8,595 nucleotides of DNA. Source: Desulfobacterales bacterium. Its GTDB lineage: Bacteria > Desulfobacterota > DSM-4660 > Desulfatiglandales > B25-G16. The position numbers and the translations under genes are program-made. The notes beneath the pieces are model-generated. The model searched no databases. It was not told the origin of the DNA and worked only from the letters and a program-made list of their open reading frames with translations. Below, piece after piece: positions 6,357 through 8,595 of this stretch. The first letter of the stretch is position 1, and the number at the start of each line of letters is the position of its first letter. The stretch is from positions 1 to 8,595 of the forward strand of contig JABXJY010000107.1 in NCBI GenBank assembly GCA_013375385.1. The letters are read 5' to 3'.

Positions 6357-7052
6357 ATGTGGCGGCCAATTGTATTAATGGGTGTTGTTGCAACCATTAT
6401 TGTTCTTTCTTATGTATTGGGCATCGGTGAGAAGCTGGGTGCTCTCCGAGAATGGATTCAATCACTCGGGGCTTTGGGCCCGGTTGTCTTCGTACTGATT
6501 TACATGGGGGCAGTGGTTGCTGCCCTTCCAGGCTCGGCAATCACCATTGTTGCGGGGGCAATTTTTGGGTCTGTGGTGGGAGTTATCGTGGTGAGCATAG
6601 CTTCAACGCTGGGGGCAAGCCTCGCATTTTTAATCGGTAGATACTTTGCTCGCGATGCTACAGCCAAATGGCTTTCCAAGAGAGAGAAATTTAAGAAGCT
6701 TGACGATCTTACGGAAAAGCACGGGGCTATCATTGTAGCCCTGGTGCGTATTGTTCCTCTCTTTCCCTTTAATTTTGTCAACTATGGATTTGGATTAACC
6801 AGTGTCCGTTTCTGGACGTACGTATTGTGGTCCTGGCTCTGTATGCTGCCTGGAACGATCCTCTACGTGGTGGGAGCTGATGCGATTATGCAGGCTATCA
6901 TACAGAAAAGAGCGCCATGGACACTGATTGGGATCATGCTAGGTGTCGGTATCCTTCTGGTAGTGCTTGTGAAGATTGCTCGCAGGCGACTTCACGAGGA
7001 AGAGGAGAAAGTACCACAAGAGGCGGGTCCTGGGAGCGATACCGCCGGATGA
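6357..7052 (+). CDS. TVP38/TMEM64 (VTT-domain) inner-membrane protein
   Basis: 231-residue polytopic membrane protein of the SNARE-associated/DedA-like VTT family. Hydrophobic segments lie at about 4-21, 41-57, 59-95 (long, Gly/Ala-rich, probably including a re-entrant loop), 124-142, 152-175 and 188-206. The family signature appears as VAALPGSAITIVAGAIFG (54-71), the GASLAFLIGRYFARD segment (86-100), and VRIVPLFPFNFVNYGFGLT (130-148, with the conserved R..P..P...NY..G pattern), followed by R-F-W. The C-terminal tail is charged and cytoplasm-like (EEEEK). The ATG has a GAGGT site six bases upstream. The family is linked to lipid scrambling or small-molecule transport, but the substrate here is unknown. 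TVP38 genes often sit directly before MerA-like flavoproteins, sometimes fused to them, as seen here. Confidence 0.92.
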   Translation: MWRPIVLMGVVATIIVLSYVLGIGEKLGALREWIQSLGALGPVVFVLIYMGAVVAALPGSAITIVAGAIFGSVVGVIVVSIASTLGASLAFLIGRYFARDATAKWLSKREKFKKLDDLTEKHGAIIVALVRIVPLFPFNFVNYGFGLTSVRFWTYVLWSWLCMLPGTILYVVGADAIMQAIIQKRAPWTLIGIMLGVGILLVVLVKIARRRLHEEEEKVPQEAGPGSDTAG

Positions 7053-7160
7053 TCCATCATACCGATCTCAAGGGTGCGTCCACTGACAGAGAGCATTCGG
7101 TGGTCCTATTAACCGTACTGAACGAGAAAGCAATACGTTCATAAAGAAAGGAGAGAAGTC

Positions 7161-8595
7161 ATGGCAACATTTGATTACGATCTTGGCATTCTCGGAGGAG
7201 GAGCAGCCGGGCTTACCGCAGCGGCCGGGGCAGCCCAGTTTGGAGCCAAGAGTGTTATTATCGAAAAGTACAAAGAATTGGGGGGCGACTGCCTGCACTT
7301 TGGGTGTGTGCCTTCCAAGACCCTGATCCGCACGGCTGGAGTGTGGTCCCTTGCACGCAGGGCAAGGGAATTTGGCCTTCCCCATGTGACACTGCCACCC
7401 GTTGACCTCGGAGTGGTTATGGACCGCGTCCACTCGGTGATCGATAAGATCCAGGAACATGACTCAACTGAGAGGTTCTGTGGCCTTGGGGCAGAGGTGC
7501 GCTTCGGGCAACCCACATTTGTTGACGAGCATGTGGTCGAGGTGGATGGAACGCGCCTTTCGGCACGGGCCTGGATTGTTTCCACGGGCTCCAGTCCTGC
7601 ACTTCCACCTGTTGAAGGTCTTGCTGAGGTGCCGTACTGGACCAATGAGACGGTTTTTTCTCAGAGAACGCTGCCCAACCGCCTGCTTGTTCTGGGGGGT
7701 GGACCGATTGGGCTTGAGATGGCTCAGGCCTTTCAGCGACTTGGGTCCCAGGTTACTGTCGTTGAGTTTATGGATCAAATCTTGGGTCCGGAGGACCCCG
7801 ATGTTGCCGATATCCTGAGAAACCGACTCGAGGCCGAGGGCATGGAGATCCTCTCAAGTACTAAGGCTATCAAGGCTGAATCGAATGGTTCGACAATTCG
7901 CCTCACTGTGGCACCGGCACACGGTGAGGGGGAAACGCGGGTGCTTGAGGCAGATGCACTCCTTGTTGCAACCGGACGCAAACCGAATGTGGGCGACCTT
8001 GGCCTTGAAGCAGCTGGCGTAGAGTTCACTCCCCGCGGCATCACCACGGACGCCCGCATGCGGACCAATATCCGTCATATTTACGCCTGCGGTGATGTGA
8101 ACGGTCAGTTCCCCTTCACTCATGTAGCCGGCTACGAGGCCGGTATCGCCCTTACCAACGTAGTTCTGCGACTTCCCCGCAAGTCCGACTATACCAAAGT
8201 TGCCTGGTGCACCTACGCCGACCCGGAGGTGGCAAGTATCGGTCTCAATGAAAAACGGGCCAAGGCGGATAATATTGAATATCGTGTCCTCGAAGAGCAC
8301 TTCCGGGAGAATGATAGGGCCCTTGCTGAGGGGGAACCCCTGGGAAAGATCAAGGTACTGATAAGTACCAAAGGAAGACTTCTTGGCTGCCAGATCATCG
8401 GGCCTCATGCCGGAGAACTCATTCATGAATGGGTTGCGGCCATATGGGGTGGTGTAAAGCTCTCGACAATGGCAGGGGCAATCCATGTATACCCCACCCT
8501 CTCCGAGATTTCAAAGCGGGCTACCGGGAACTATTTTGCGCAAAAACTCTTCAGTGATCGAACCAAGAGTGTGCTTCGCCTTCTCTTCCACCTCA
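7161..8595 (+). CDS. MerA/dihydrolipoamide-dehydrogenase-like FAD-dependent disulfide oxidoreductase (3' truncated by window)
   Basis: The frame is open from ATG 7161 (AAAGGAG site at 7147-7153) to the window edge; 478 complete residues are visible. Motifs: FAD-binding GGGAAG (12-17), redox-active disulfide GGDCLHFGCVPSK with Cys44 and Cys49, second ATG-like motif STGSSPALP, NAD(P)-binding GGGPIG (179-184), VATGRKPN, second FAD motif IYACGDV with Asp312, and the dimerisation domain from about 345. This is the class I pyridine-nucleotide disulfide oxidoreductase fold. The C-terminal active-site motif reads Y444-P-T-L-S-E449, where glutathione reductase and lipoamide dehydrogenase have His-Pro...Glu, so it is probably neither. 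It lacks the N-terminal heavy-metal-associated domain of many MerA proteins, and any C-terminal Cys pair would be outside the window. Its substrate is unknown, and calling it mercuric reductase would overstate the evidence. It is strikingly GC-rich compared with the upstream genes. Confidence 0.9.
   Translation, partial: MATFDYDLGILGGGAAGLTAAAGAAQFGAKSVIIEKYKELGGDCLHFGCVPSKTLIRTAGVWSLARRAREFGLPHVTLPPVDLGVVMDRVHSVIDKIQEHDSTERFCGLGAEVRFGQPTFVDEHVVEVDGTRLSARAWIVSTGSSPALPPVEGLAEVPYWTNETVFSQRTLPNRLLVLGGGPIGLEMAQAFQRLGSQVTVVEFMDQILGPEDPDVADILRNRLEAEGMEILSSTKAIKAESNGSTIRLTVAPAHGEGETRVLEADALLVATGRKPNVGDLGLEAAGVEFTPRGITTDARMRTNIRHIYACGDVNGQFPFTHVAGYEAGIALTNVVLRLPRKSDYTKVAWCTYADPEVASIGLNEKRAKADNIEYRVLEEHFRENDRALAEGEPLGKIKVLISTKGRLLGCQIIGPHAGELIHEWVAAIWGGVKLSTMAGAIHVYPTLSEISKRATGNYFAQKLFSDRTKSVLRLLFHL

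Noticed and set aside
7175..8486. Several long minus-strand open frames over the flavoprotein gene
   Set aside because: They overlap a strongly supported + strand gene, show no recognisable domains, and are expected from its high GC content.
1..8595. tRNA, rRNA, CRISPR array, insertion sequence or the ArsS/sel genes themselves
   Set aside because: None was seen in the window; the gaps between genes are all shorter than 300 bases and hold no repeats or transposase remnants.

Overview
All genes in this window lie on the + strand. It looks like the chromosome of a bacterium that uses selenocysteine, with mid GC content. The order is: 3' end of zwf (glucose-6-phosphate dehydrogenase), pgl (6-phosphogluconolactonase), an unrecognised 281-residue protein, a DUF3179 protein interrupted by one in-frame TGA, a glucose-1-dehydrogenase-type SDR, a DUF547 protein, a TIGR04283-type family 2 glycosyltransferase, a TVP38/TMEM64 membrane protein, and a MerA/lipoamide-dehydrogenase-like flavoprotein that runs off the right edge. 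The lineage cannot be fixed from the sequence. An anaerobic or Desulfobacterota-like bacterium would fit the gene mix, but that is a guess.

The most important observation is at 2506-3417. A simple ORF caller would give two unrelated fragments (2506-2811 and 2944-3417). They are in the same frame, separated by a single TGA at 2809-2811 with no other stop or frameshift, and together they form one full-length DUF3179 protein of 303 residues. The TGA falls where the family has its conserved cysteine (family pattern T-Y/F-C-P-L; here T-F-U-P-L). A stem-loop at 2821-2851, just downstream, has the placement and loop G expected of a bacterial SECIS element. The gene is therefore best read as a selenoprotein with Sec102, probably exported as a lipoprotein. 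After processing, Sec102 and the lipid-bearing Cys13 would be its only cysteine-like residues.

The left part (1-1415) is the oxidative pentose-phosphate entry. The SDR at 3544-4371 may add direct glucose oxidation to gluconolactone. The right part (4519-8595) resembles a neighbourhood defined in the literature as rSAM/selenodomain-associated and later named for arsenosugar biosynthesis: a TIGR04283-type glycosyltransferase with TVP38, a MerA-like reductase and DUF547. The hallmark radical SAM (seleno)protein ArsS is not in the window and could lie beyond either edge. NADPH from zwf and glucose oxidation, a cytoplasmic pyridine-nucleotide disulfide reductase, a membrane TVP38 protein and exported DUF3179-Sec and DUF547 proteins together suggest a thiol/selenol redox or metalloid-handling function. 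That functional link is inference.

Base composition is uneven. The glycosyltransferase is AT-rich (sampled lines about 37-38% GC) and the terminal reductase is GC-rich (sampled lines about 62% GC), which suggests the right half was assembled from pieces of different origin.
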